Assembly (NCBI GenBank): GCA_002408385.1
Contig: DHSB01000236.1
Span: 1-28,363 of the forward strand
Reading direction: 5' to 3'
Length of the DNA: 28,363 nt
Source: Myxococcales bacterium UBA5297
GTDB lineage: Bacteria > Myxococcota > Myxococcia > Myxococcales > UBA5297
In this document: positions 17,394 through 25,105 of the stretch, in pieces
How the letters are laid out: each line of letters starts with the position of its first letter
How positions within the stretch are numbered: position 1 is the stretch's first letter
Made by a program: the position numbers and the translations under genes
The notes under the pieces: model-generated
What the model saw: only the letters and a program-made list of their open reading frames with translations
Database searches by the model: none
Told to the model about the DNA's origin: nothing

Positions 17394-18146
17394 ATGGCCA
17401 AGAATCCGACGCAGATGGGAACCAACCGCACCGGCATCGCCACCTCGCCCATCGACAGCAAGGCGATGATCGACTCGGCGAAGAGCGCGGCGCCCACCAG
17501 CCAGGGCGACGAGAGCAACTTCGCCAACCTGCGCACCGAGTACATCAACCGGGCGGGGCAGAAGCCGGTCGGCGCCATTCCCCCGCCGACCAGCCTCAAG
17601 GGCGCGGCGCAGGCGGTGGGCACCCTGATCACCGGCAAGCGGCCCCAGGTGCTCATCGACATGCTGGGCGAGCGCCTGGCCTTCGAGCGGATGGGCAGTC
17701 GCATCTACGAGGCTCTGCTCGCGAAGATGAACGGCACGCTGCCGCCGGGCCGCTCGCCCAATCGCCAGGAGGTCGAGGAGTTTCGCGACCAGGAGGTGCG
17801 CCACTTCCAGCTCCTCAAGCAGACGATGGAGAACATGGGACTCGACCCTACGGTCGAGACCCCCTCGGCCGACCTGAGCGGGGTCGAGTCGGCCGGCCTG
17901 CTCCAGGTGCTCAGCGATCCGCGCACCAACATCGAGCAGTGCCTGCACGCGCTGCTGGTCGCCGAGCTGGCCGACTACGACGGCTGGGAGACCCTGATTC
18001 AGCTCACCGACGCGCTCGGGCAGACCGGCCTGAGCAACGCCTTCGGGGAGGCGCTCCGGGACGAGGAGAACCACCTGCGGGCCGTGCGCCGCTGGTACGC
18101 CGACAACATCTCGGCCGAGGCCGGGGTGCAGCTCCAGATGCCGTAG
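17394..18146 (+). CDS. Ferritin-like domain protein
   Basis: A 250-aa protein. After an ~85-residue polar N-terminal region it shows a four-helix ferritin-like bundle with a full ligand set: E98 (RLAFERMGSRIYEALL), E134-xx-H137 (QEVRHFQLLKQ), E191 (LLVAELADYDGWE) and E224-xx-H227 (DEENHLRAV). This arrangement binds a diiron centre in bacterioferritin and rubrerythrin relatives. The ATG at 17394 has AAGGGGG eight bases upstream, and the gene follows the larger ferritin-like gene by 17 bases, so the two form an operon ended by the terminator at 18194-18240. The exact activity is unknown. Confidence 0.75.
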   Translation: MAKNPTQMGTNRTGIATSPIDSKAMIDSAKSAAPTSQGDESNFANLRTEYINRAGQKPVGAIPPPTSLKGAAQAVGTLITGKRPQVLIDMLGERLAFERMGSRIYEALLAKMNGTLPPGRSPNRQEVEEFRDQEVRHFQLLKQTMENMGLDPTVETPSADLSGVESAGLLQVLSDPRTNIEQCLHALLVAELADYDGWETLIQLTDALGQTGLSNAFGEALRDEENHLRAVRRWYADNISAEAGVQLQMP

Positions 18147-18193
18147 GTCAGCGAGTCGGCAGCCTTGGTCCTCTGACCCGCCACCGCCGACAC

Positions 18194-18240
18194 GCGCCGC
18201 CCTCGCCCCCCAGCGCCGGGAGCGAGGGCGGCGCTGTTTT
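18194..18240 (+). terminator. Strong intrinsic terminator
   Basis: GCGCCGCCCTCGC (18194-18206) pairs perfectly with GCGAGGGCGGCGC (18222-18234) across a 15-base loop and is followed by TGTTTT. This is the clearest rho-independent terminator in the window. It ends the ferritin-like pair, and possibly the whole hydrogenase transcript. Confidence 0.85.
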
Positions 18241-18293
18241 CTGGAGACTTCGCGCGGGCTGACACGCCCTGGCCCCACGGCTATCCTCTGGCG

Positions 18294-19514
18294 GTGACCG
18301 CGCACCGACGATTGATCACCTGGATGGCGCTGCTGCTCGCGTGGGCTCTTTCTGCGAGCGCCAGCGCGGCGAGTCTTTCGGTCTACTTCTTCGATGTCGG
18401 TCAGGGCGACGCCATCCTCATCGTCTCGCCCGCCGGCAAGACGGTGCTCATCGACGCGGGGCCTCCGGGCGCCGGCGAGGCGCTCGAGAGCCGGCTCAAG
18501 CAGATTCTCAGCGCACCTATCGACCTGCTGCTGATGACCCATCCCCACGCCGACCACCTCGGCGGCATGGGGCGGGTGCTGCAGGGCGTGGGCGCGCGCC
18601 TGTTCATGGAGCCGGGGATCGACCACCCTTCGCCGCTCTACTCGGCGCTCCTCGAACAGCTCGAGCAGAAGCAGGTGCCGCTCAAGGTCGGCGAGGCGGG
18701 CCGCAACGTCGAGCTCGGCGGAGGCGCGACCCTGCGGCTGCTCGCGCCTGGCAAGCCGTTGCTGACCGGTACGCGCTCGGATGCCAACGCCAACTGCATC
18801 GTCGCCCGGCTCACCTACGGGCGGACCGCCTTCTACTTCGGCTGCGACTCCGAGAAGGAGACCGAGCAGCGCATCTTGAAGTCGGGCGAAGAGCTGTCGG
18901 CCAACGTCTACAAGGTTGCCCATCACGGGAGCCGACACTCCTCGGGCGAGCGGTTGTTGAACAAGCTCAAGCCCGAGATCGCCATCGTCTCGGTGGGGGC
19001 GAACAACGACTACGGCCATCCGACGCGCGCGACGCTCGATCGCCTGGAGTCAAAGAGGATCAAGGTCTGCCGCACCGATCTCGACGGCGAGATCCTCGTG
19101 CGCAGCAACGGCGAGGACCTCTCGGTATCGACCGAGCGCGGCCTCGGGGGCGCGAGCCTCGTCATCGCCGAGACCGAAAAGCCGGCGGTCGATGCCGAGC
19201 CGGAGAAAAAGCCGCCGTCGAAGCCGCACGACAAGCGCGCTTCTCGTCGCTCGAAGGGCAAGACCGCCCAGCGAGCTCAGCTCGAGCGCCCCGCGGCCCC
19301 CGCGCCCGCCGTCGGCCCACCCGCTGCCTCTCCGGCGACCGCTCCGGCGACTCCGGCGGTCAGCGGCTATGTCGGCAGCGTCAATTCGACCGTGTTCCAC
19401 ATTCCGGGCTGCCGCAACGCCGAGAAGATCTTTCCGAAGAACTTGGTGCGGTTCCACACCCGCGACGAGGCGATCGCGGCGGGCCGCCGGCCTGCCCGGG
19501 ACTGCAACCCGTAG
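18294..19514 (+). CDS. Secreted ComEC-like MBL-fold protein with degenerate Ada-type zinc tail
   Basis: A 406-aa protein. A signal peptide (hydrophobic 8-22, ASASAAS) precedes a ComEC/Rec2-type MBL domain. That domain shows FDVGQGDAILI, HPHADHLGG (H83, H85, D87, H88), D185 in FGCDSEKE and VAHHGSRHSSGERLLNKLKPEIAIVSVG. A Pro/Ala/Lys-rich linker (about 295-355) leads to a C-terminal zinc-ribbon-like domain, YVGSVNSTVFHIPGC...RPARDCNP, related to the Ada metal-binding domain. H369, C373 and C404 are kept, but the usual PCxxC has become PARDC. The start is GTG at 18294, with no clear SD; ATG at 18324 is possible. Soluble ComEC-like MBL proteins of this kind are thought to act on extracellular DNA or nucleotides. 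The next gene encodes a DUF3006 protein, a recurrent partner. Confidence 0.82.
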   Translation: MTAHRRLITWMALLLAWALSASASAASLSVYFFDVGQGDAILIVSPAGKTVLIDAGPPGAGEALESRLKQILSAPIDLLLMTHPHADHLGGMGRVLQGVGARLFMEPGIDHPSPLYSALLEQLEQKQVPLKVGEAGRNVELGGGATLRLLAPGKPLLTGTRSDANANCIVARLTYGRTAFYFGCDSEKETEQRILKSGEELSANVYKVAHHGSRHSSGERLLNKLKPEIAIVSVGANNDYGHPTRATLDRLESKRIKVCRTDLDGEILVRSNGEDLSVSTERGLGGASLVIAETEKPAVDAEPEKKPPSKPHDKRASRRSKGKTAQRAQLERPAAPAPAVGPPAASPATAPATPAVSGYVGSVNSTVFHIPGCRNAEKIFPKNLVRFHTRDEAIAAGRRPARDCNP

Positions 19515-19532
19515 ACAAGGAGCGCCTGACCG

Positions 19533-19766
19533 ATGGCCCGACCGTTCGTCGACAGGATCGAGGGCAAGACCGCCGTCCTCATCGTCGAGGGGCAGGAGAA
19601 GCGCGTTCCTCTCCGGTCATTGCCGAAGGGGATTCGCGAAGGCCGGTATCTCACCGAGGACCTGTCGCGCCTCGAGCCCGAAGAGACCGCGGAGGCCGTC
19701 TCCGAGGTCGCCGCGCGGCGCGAGCGCCTGCGGCGCAACGACGACGGCGGCGACTTCTCACTCTGA
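19533..19766 (+). CDS. DUF3006 family protein
   Basis: A 77-aa small protein matching DUF3006 (FVDRIEGKTAVLIVEGQEKRV, then LPKGIREGRYL). The fold is probably a small beta barrel with an acidic helical C-terminus (ETAEAVSEVAARRERLRR). It follows the ComEC-like MBL gene after 18 bases, with AAGGAG upstream of the ATG. DUF3006 genes are frequently found beside ComEC-like MBL genes in many bacteria, so the two likely act together, but no activity is established. Confidence 0.85.
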   Translation: MARPFVDRIEGKTAVLIVEGQEKRVPLRSLPKGIREGRYLTEDLSRLEPEETAEAVSEVAARRERLRRNDDGGDFSL

Positions 19767-19768
19767 GG

Positions 19769-19784
19769 GCGCGAGCGGTCGCGC
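19769..19784. terminator. Short hairpin between convergent genes
   Basis: GCGCGA and TCGCGC pair perfectly around a GCGG tetraloop in the 21-base gap between the DUF3006 stop and the stop of the convergent coiled-coil gene. Its location suggests a shared bidirectional terminator, but there are no T-runs on either strand. Confidence 0.4.
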
Positions 19785-19787
19785 GCG

Positions 19788-21944
19788 CTACTTCGGCTTG
19801 CGCGCCGCTTCGATCCCTGCCAAGCGGCCGCGCAGGAGCTGGTTTTCTGCCCTCAGCTTGTCGCGCTCGGCGTAGACCTCGGTCGGCAAGCCGGCCTTGG
19901 CCGCCGCCTTGAGGGTCATCGTGGCGCGCTCCAGCGCCTGCTCCAGCGCGCGGGCACGTCCCTCGAGGTCCTCGCGCAGCGTGCGCTCGCGTCGCAGGCT
20001 CTCCTGCGCCTCGCGTAGCGCCGTGGCGCTCTCCTGTGCCCCGACCGAGCCCGGGGCGCGAAGCTGCTCGAGCTCCAGGTGGGCGCCGGCGAGCTCGTGG
20101 TGCAACGCGTCGAGATCTCGATGCCCCTGTGCGGCTTGGTCGGCGACGAGCGCGGTCTCGGCGAGCTTCCCGTCGAGCTCTGCGCGCAGTTTTTTGAGCG
20201 CTGTCGCCTGTGCCTCCGAGGTCTCGCGCAACCGGACAAGCTCCGCCTCGGCCGAAGAGGCGCGGGTGCGCTCGGCCAGCGGCATCAGGCGCTGGAGCTC
20301 GGCTTCGAGGGCACGCGCATGGTCTTCGGCCTCGCCCAAGCGCCGCGCGCGTTGCTCGGAGGCCTCCTGCTCGGACTCGAGCGCTGCTCTCAGCTTGGCT
20401 GTCTCGTCCCGCTGTCGGCTCGCGAGCCCGTCCTGCCGGCGCTGGGCCGTCGCGGCGAGCGCCTCGAGCTGGCGCTTGTTTCGCGTCTGCTGGTCGGCGA
20501 GCGCGCGCTCGTGTTCCTTCGCAGCTTCGAGGTGCTGCGCTTCGCGGGCCCTGAGCGCCTCGGCGTGCTCCGCGCGCTCGACCTCGAGGGTGGCCAGGTG
20601 GCTCGCTTCGACTTGCTCGACGGCGGCCGCATGGGCAGCCTCGCACTCCTCCAATTCGCGCGCGTGCGAGGCCTGCAGCTCTCCGAGCTCTGCGCGCCGT
20701 GCCTTGGCGAGCGCCCGGGCTTCGTCCAGCTCGTCCCCGAGCTGCTCGAGGCGTGCGGTCAGCTCCTCGCGCTCGGCGCCGAGCGCGGAGAGTTGCTGCT
20801 CGAGGGCCGCGCGCTGCTCGGAGGCCTCGGCGACGCGGTCTCGGGCCTGCTCGGCCTCTCGTTGGCGAAGCGCCTGCAGCTCTTCGAGCTCGCCCTGGCG
20901 CGCGGCGACGAGCGAGCGGGCCTCCGCGAGCTCGCCCACGACCCGTTCGAGGTCGCCGGCGAGCGCGTCGCGCTCGGAGGCGACCTCGGCGAAGCGCTGC
21001 TCGAGGCCCGAGACCCTCTCACCGGCTTCGGCGAGCTGCGCGCGAGCCTCGTCGCGCTCGGCCGATGCGCGGTTCAGCTCCTGGCGCACGGCCTCGAGGT
21101 CGGCCCGAGCCTGCTCGAGCTGGAGGGTGCGGCGTTCGCGCTCGCCGCGCTCGGCCGCAAGCTGCCCCTCGATTGCCGTGAGCGACTCCTGCGTGGCAGA
21201 CAGCTTGTCGAAGAGTTCCTCGGCGACGCGCCTCGCCTCGGCGAGCGCCTCGGCGGTCCGGCCCGTCTCCTCGCGGGCAGCGCCCGCCGCGGCAGCCTCG
21301 CTCTTGAGCTGGGCGGTCTGCTTGAGGACCTGAGCTTCGAGAGCGGTGACGGCTTCGGCGAGTTGCTCGTGCTCCTGTTCGAGCCCCCGGGCTCGCGCTT
21401 CGGCATCACTGGCGCGGGAGCGCTCGGCCTCGAGCTCTTGCTCGAGATCGGCGCGGGCGCGGGTGAGTTGCTCGCAGCGTTCCTGCAGCGGCTCGAGCTG
21501 CGCAAGGCGGCTGTCGAGCCCCTCGACCTTTTCGCGCAGCTCTTCGACCTCGGCGCTTCGCTCTGCGAACAGGGCGCGCGCGCGGGAGAGGGTCTCCGAC
21601 TTGTTGCGGACGACCGACCGGAAGTACTCGACCTTCTCCTCCGGTGCCGCGTGGCGCGGCGGCCTGGGCTCAGGGGGCTCGTCGAACGGATCTGCGCCCG
21701 CGGCGAGCTCGGCCGTCTTCGTCCGGGCCGATTTGCCAGGCGGCGTCTCCCCTTCGCTGACGCTTGGAGTCGCCGGCGCGCTCGCCTCGGTCGGCTCAGC
21801 CTTCTTGGCCGGCAACGGCGGCGGCGCGGCGGGGAGCGGAGGCGGCTTGGAGGCAGAGGAGGAGCTCGCGGGCTTTCTGCCCATCTCCTCCTCGATGCGT
21901 TTGCGCAACTCCTCGAGCGCGAGATCGTGTTGGCTGTCCGACAT
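19788..21944 (-). CDS. Large coiled-coil protein of unknown function
   Basis: A 718-aa protein. Residues 1-22 form a charged helix (ALEELRKRIEEEMGRKP). A Pro/Ala/Ser-rich linker follows to about 115, and nearly all the rest is Glu/Ala/Arg/Leu heptad sequence typical of a long coiled coil. There are no transmembrane segments or catalytic motifs, and the protein ends in RKPK. It looks like a cytoplasmic scaffold or cytoskeletal filament-like protein, a type abundant in myxobacteria. The ATG at 21944 begins a plausible N-terminus (MSDSQHDLALEEL); the frame runs upstream to 22061 but that stretch looks non-coding. No strong SD is seen. The partial gene at the window end encodes a similar kind of protein. 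The repetitive heptads make all other frames look open. Confidence 0.75.
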   Translation of the reverse strand: MSDSQHDLALEELRKRIEEEMGRKPASSSSASKPPPLPAAPPPLPAKKAEPTEASAPATPSVSEGETPPGKSARTKTAELAAGADPFDEPPEPRPPRHAAPEEKVEYFRSVVRNKSETLSRARALFAERSAEVEELREKVEGLDSRLAQLEPLQERCEQLTRARADLEQELEAERSRASDAEARARGLEQEHEQLAEAVTALEAQVLKQTAQLKSEAAAAGAAREETGRTAEALAEARRVAEELFDKLSATQESLTAIEGQLAAERGERERRTLQLEQARADLEAVRQELNRASAERDEARAQLAEAGERVSGLEQRFAEVASERDALAGDLERVVGELAEARSLVAARQGELEELQALRQREAEQARDRVAEASEQRAALEQQLSALGAEREELTARLEQLGDELDEARALAKARRAELGELQASHARELEECEAAHAAAVEQVEASHLATLEVERAEHAEALRAREAQHLEAAKEHERALADQQTRNKRQLEALAATAQRRQDGLASRQRDETAKLRAALESEQEASEQRARRLGEAEDHARALEAELQRLMPLAERTRASSAEAELVRLRETSEAQATALKKLRAELDGKLAETALVADQAAQGHRDLDALHHELAGAHLELEQLRAPGSVGAQESATALREAQESLRRERTLREDLEGRARALEQALERATMTLKAAAKAGLPTEVYAERDKLRAENQLLRGRLAGIEAARKPK

Positions 21945-22131
21945 GGCGCGCAGTTTAGCAGGGAATCGCCAGGCACTTTCCCGGTTGGCCCGCGCGCGGG
22001 CGAGCGATTTCCAGGGCGCGGCGACGGGTTCTTCGCCGCGATCGCGCTCGGTTCCGCGCACGGGGCGCGATCGATTGCGAAGCTGGCCGCCTGCCCGCGG
22101 CGCACGGCCACAGGGCCGGAGGAGCGCGCTG

Positions 22132-22611
22132 CTAGGTCCGATCCAGGCGCTTGGTGAGGGTCACCAGGTCGTCGCCGTCGCGATAGAAGGCCTCGATGAC
22201 GGCGGTCTGGTGGTACGCGTGGCGCGCGTAGAACGTGCGCGCCGGACCGTACTCGGAGAGCGAGCTCGTCTCGATGCGCACGAGGCGGGTGCCGCGGCCT
22301 CGCAGCTCCTTCTCCATCTCGAGGACCAGGGCGCTACCGGCGCCCTTGCCGCGGGCGGCCTCGGAGCTGGCGATCCAATAGAGGTCCCAGGTGCCCTCGG
22401 TCATCGGTGTCGGGCCGTAGCAGATGTAGCCAGCGAGCTGGCCATCCTGCTCGGCGACCAGGAAGAAATAGTCGGACTGCTGCGGCTTCTCGAGGGCGAG
22501 ATCGACCAGCTCGAGGGCACAGGAGACTTCGTCCGGCCGGAAGGCGGGGATCTCGGCGAGCATCCGCGCGAGCGGCTCTCTATCGTTCGGGGTCAGGCGA
22601 CGTACGTTCAT
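22132..22611 (-). CDS. GNAT-family N-acetyltransferase
   Basis: A 159-aa acetyl-CoA-dependent acyltransferase of the GNAT fold. The acetyl-CoA pyrophosphate-binding loop is ARGKGAGSALV (R87-xx-G-x-G), preceded by strand WDLYWIAS. The following RLVRIETSSLSEYGPARTFYARHAYHQ fits the end of the domain. The ATG at 22611 overlaps the TGA of the ATP-grasp gene in an ATGA junction, so the two are translationally coupled and likely act on the same substrate, for example an amino acid or small peptide. The substrate is not readable from sequence. Confidence 0.9.
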   Translation of the reverse strand: MNVRRLTPNDREPLARMLAEIPAFRPDEVSCALELVDLALEKPQQSDYFFLVAEQDGQLAGYICYGPTPMTEGTWDLYWIASSEAARGKGAGSALVLEMEKELRGRGTRLVRIETSSLSEYGPARTFYARHAYHQTAVIEAFYRDGDDLVTLTKRLDRT

Positions 22612-23600
22612 GGGCCACGCTCTCGGGCGACCTCGACGAGCCGCCACACGAGATCCTCGTATCCGAGACCAGAGGCCTCGGCGGCGCGGGCAAAGCCGGC
22701 CCCCGGGCTCAGGTCGCAGTTGGGGTTGACTTCGATGACGAAGGGGACGCCCTCGGGAGAGAGGCGGATGTCGACTCTGCCGTAGTCGCGACAGTCGAGG
22801 GCGGTGAAGGCGGCGACGGCGGCCTGGTAGACGCGCTGCTCGATCTCTTCGGGCAACGAGCACCAGACCGGCGGGGTTGCGAGGTACTCGGGCGAGCTCT
22901 CGTCCCATTTGGCCGCGTAGGTGACGATGCGCGGCAACGACGGGTCGAGGTGCGTGAAGTCGATCTCGGAGATGGGCAACGGGCGAGGCGGGTTGCCGAG
23001 CAGGGCGACGTTCAGCTCGCGCCCCTCGATGTACTGCTCGACGAGCGCAGGCTGGCGGTGCTCGCGCAGCACCCTCTCGCACACGCGACGCAGCTCGCTT
23101 TTGTCGCGCACGACCGAGTGGCGGTCGATGCCGATGGAGGCGTCCTCGCGCGCCGGCTTGACGATGGCCGGCAGCGCGACGCTCACCTGCTCGAGGTCGG
23201 GGAGCCGCTCGATCAACGCCGAGTCCGGCGTCGTGACCCCGCAGCCGCGCAACAGCGCCTTGGCCTTGTCCTTGTGCAGCGCCAAGGTCAGGGCGAGCGG
23301 ACCTGAGCCGGTGTAGGCAAGGCCCGTCAAGTCGAGCAGCCCCGGGACGAGCATCTCGCCGCGGGCCTCGCCGGCGAACGACTCGCAGAGGTTGACGACG
23401 AGCTCCGGGCGCTCGGCGAGCAGCTCGGGCACGAAGTCGGCAGGGGCGGAGGCGACGGGGATGCTGCGCACCTGCGCGCCGCGCGCGCAAAGCGCTGCCT
23501 CGACGGCCGCTCGCACCCCAAGGATGGCGTCTTGGGAGCGCCGCTCGACGCCTTCGGGCAGGTGGGCAAAGTCAAAGTTGTAGAGAACGGCGATTCTCAT
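22608..23600 (-). CDS. D-Ala-D-Ala ligase-like ATP-grasp protein
   Basis: A 330-aa ATP-grasp ligase resembling D-alanine--D-alanine ligase. Visible elements are LVVNLCESFAGEARGEMLVPGLLDLTG (N-terminal domain), K149 in AIVKPAREDASIGI (ATP), EQYIEGRELNVALLG (E188), and D277, E290 and N292 in YGRVDIRLSPEG and FVIEVNPNCDLSP (Mg2+). True Ddl enzymes have a similar core, but the coupling to a GNAT gene and the absence of murein genes nearby suggest a different ligase that joins an amino acid to another carboxylate. The ATG at 23600 gives the expected start (MRIAVLYNFDF). The purine-rich SD-like stretch GGAGAGG lies rather far upstream. Confidence 0.85.
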   Translation of the reverse strand: MRIAVLYNFDFAHLPEGVERRSQDAILGVRAAVEAALCARGAQVRSIPVASAPADFVPELLAERPELVVNLCESFAGEARGEMLVPGLLDLTGLAYTGSGPLALTLALHKDKAKALLRGCGVTTPDSALIERLPDLEQVSVALPAIVKPAREDASIGIDRHSVVRDKSELRRVCERVLREHRQPALVEQYIEGRELNVALLGNPPRPLPISEIDFTHLDPSLPRIVTYAAKWDESSPEYLATPPVWCSLPEEIEQRVYQAAVAAFTALDCRDYGRVDIRLSPEGVPFVIEVNPNCDLSPGAGFARAAEASGLGYEDLVWRLVEVARERGP

Positions 23601-23623
23601 GGAAGCGTCCAGTACCTCTCCTC

Positions 23624-23797
23624 GAAGAGGTGTCGCGAAATCTCCCTGGTCTCGACCCGTCCCCCCGCTCACCCTGAGCGCAGCCTCCCGAGGAAACGAG
23701 AGAGGCCGAGTCGAGGGGGCCGCGACTTCGACCTCGCAAGCTCGACCGAGGCTCGGGCTGACCGGTTATCGCTTGAAGGAATCGTCGACGCATCTTC
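23624..23797 (-). repeat. Dispersed MITE-like repeat, copy C (inverted, full length)
   Basis: About 174 bases between the ATP-grasp start and the 409-aa gene stop. The ends form imperfect terminal inverted repeats: GAAGAGGTGTCGCGAAATC at 23624-23642 against the reverse complement of 23778-23797 (GAAGATGCGTCGACGATTC), with 14 of 19 positions identical. Inside, the reverse strand carries ATTCCTTCAAGCG and ACCGGTCAGCCCGAGC as in copies A and B, and shares CTTGCGAGGTCGAAGTCG with A and CCCCTCGACT and CTCGGGAGGCT with B. There is no transposase, as expected for a non-autonomous element. Confidence 0.75.
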
Positions 23798-23875
23798 AGT
23801 CGCGGACGGGCCTGCTGGCCACGAGGGGCCCAGTGTCGGAGAACAATGGCCGGCCAGTTCCATGTGCGCCGGCAA

Positions 23876-25105
23876 TCAGACTTGGGAGCAGAAGCGGGCG
23901 TGGGTCTCGGCTCGTGTCGGGTCGAGCTCGTTGCGCAGGCAGAAGCCCAGGTATCGGTGCAGCAGATCGATAACCGGCGCGAACGAGCGCCGAGTCGCGA
24001 GGCCGTCGGTTTCAAAGATCACGGCTGCCTGCCCGGCGGCTCCCGGGTCGTCCATGAGCGAGAGGGCCGTGCGGATCATGTCGAGGCGGTCGCGGTTCTT
24101 CCCCAACAGGCCGCGCTCTTTCTCCTGGACCGCGACGTACAGCAGCAACAGCGCGGAGAGGGCGCGTGCCGGCCCACATTGCGGGAATCGTTCGATTGCG
24201 GAGCGGGCGATGCGCGCGAGACGCGCACGATCTGCAGGTCGGGCAGTAGCAAGCGTGTCAGCCGGCAAGATGCCTCGTTCTGGATCGGGCATGCGCCCGA
24301 GAGCCTGGTCTGCGAAGGCCCAAAACACCCGCGTCTCCTCACTGGTGTGTTCGCTTTCGGCGGCAACCGCGCTTGGCGCAGGAGGCTGGGCCGGCAAGGC
24401 CACGGGGGAGCGCTGGGCAGAGCCAGGACGAGGTGGCGGCGTTGGAGGCGGCGGAATGTGAGGTGGAGGCGCGTCCTCGATGATCTCCTGGATCTCGGTA
24501 ATCAGCTCCACCGGCGTGGCAAGGCGCGGCATCGGGCTGCCGGCGCGCGGTTCGGCCGGCCGATGCGGCATCGGCGGCTGAAGATGTGTCGACGATTCCT
24601 TCGAGCGAAGACCGGTCAGCCCGAGCCCCTCGGCAGGCTCGGGGCGGGCCGGAGTCGAGGGCCCCTCGACTGCGCCTCCCCGGTTGCTCGGGAGGCTAGG
24701 CTCGGGGTGAGGGTGCGACAGACCTTGAGCTGGTATCGGTGGCTGCACCGGCAACTGAGCCTGCAACCGAACTGCGACGAATTCGCACACGACCGGGCGA
24801 ACCCTCTCCCAGCGCGAGATGAGTGCCGAATTGCCGGCGGTCAGAGCCGCGGCGAGGGCCGGGTCGTCGTGGGCCTCAAGCAGGATGCCGACATGTAAGG
24901 CGAGATCTCGACGGGCAGTCTGATCGCCAGCGAGCGCGAGCTCGAGGGTGAGGAGGCAGAGGGCGAAGGTAGCCCGATCGCTTTGACTGCCCGCCAACGT
25001 GTCGGCCGCCTTGCGAGCCGCCTCGACATCCGGCAGCGCCGACAGGCAGCGCAGGACCAATTCGTCGATCGGCTCGTTGTTCGCCGGGTTTGCTCCCGAA
25101 TTCAT
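23876..25105 (-). CDS. Unrecognised 409-aa protein with an in-frame repeat-derived segment
   Basis: I do not recognise this family. The ATG at 25105 has AGGGGA upstream. Residues about 1-120 are helical and polar (PIDELVLRCLSALPDVEAARKAADTL), with no signal peptide. Residues about 130-176 coincide with the dispersed repeat and read EGPSTPARPEPAEGLGLTG. A Pro-rich linker (HIPPPPTPPPRPG) and a helical C-terminal domain (about 260-409, ending RAETHARFCSQV) follow. The C-terminal part has W, L and R-rich helices such as RALSALLLLYVAVQEKERGLL, suggesting a repeat-helix fold. It has no catalytic motif. The repeat may have inserted into an existing linker, where extra residues are tolerated. It sits alone, between the ATP-grasp gene and the TPR lipoprotein gene, all on the minus strand. 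Confidence 0.65.
   Translation of the reverse strand: MNSGANPANNEPIDELVLRCLSALPDVEAARKAADTLAGSQSDRATFALCLLTLELALAGDQTARRDLALHVGILLEAHDDPALAAALTAGNSALISRWERVRPVVCEFVAVRLQAQLPVQPPIPAQGLSHPHPEPSLPSNRGGAVEGPSTPARPEPAEGLGLTGLRSKESSTHLQPPMPHRPAEPRAGSPMPRLATPVELITEIQEIIEDAPPPHIPPPPTPPPRPGSAQRSPVALPAQPPAPSAVAAESEHTSEETRVFWAFADQALGRMPDPERGILPADTLATARPADRARLARIARSAIERFPQCGPARALSALLLLYVAVQEKERGLLGKNRDRLDMIRTALSLMDDPGAAGQAAVIFETDGLATRRSFAPVIDLLHRYLGFCLRNELDPTRAETHARFCSQV
24578..24719 (+). repeat. Dispersed MITE-like repeat, copy B (inside a gene)
   Basis: CTGAAGATGTGTCGACGATT (24578-24597) is almost identical to the outer end of copy C, and ATTCCTTCGAGCG plus ACCGGTCAGCCCGAGCC match copy A. A hairpin CCCGAGCC/GGCTCGGG lies at 24620-24643. 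The copy extends through CTCGGGAGGCTAGGCTCGGGGTGA-like sequence near 24688-24711. It lies wholly inside the 409-aa gene and keeps its frame. Confidence 0.75.

Noticed and set aside
20079..22157. A 692-codon plus-strand open frame opposite the coiled-coil gene
   Set aside because: Its Leu/Gly/Arg-rich sequence is the complement of the Glu/Ala/Leu heptads, with no domains. The minus frame has a sensible start, linker and coiled coil.
22608..23600. Housekeeping D-alanine--D-alanine ligase (ddl)
   Set aside because: The core motifs fit the superfamily, but the GNAT coupling and absence of murein genes leave the substrate open, so no ddl symbol is given.
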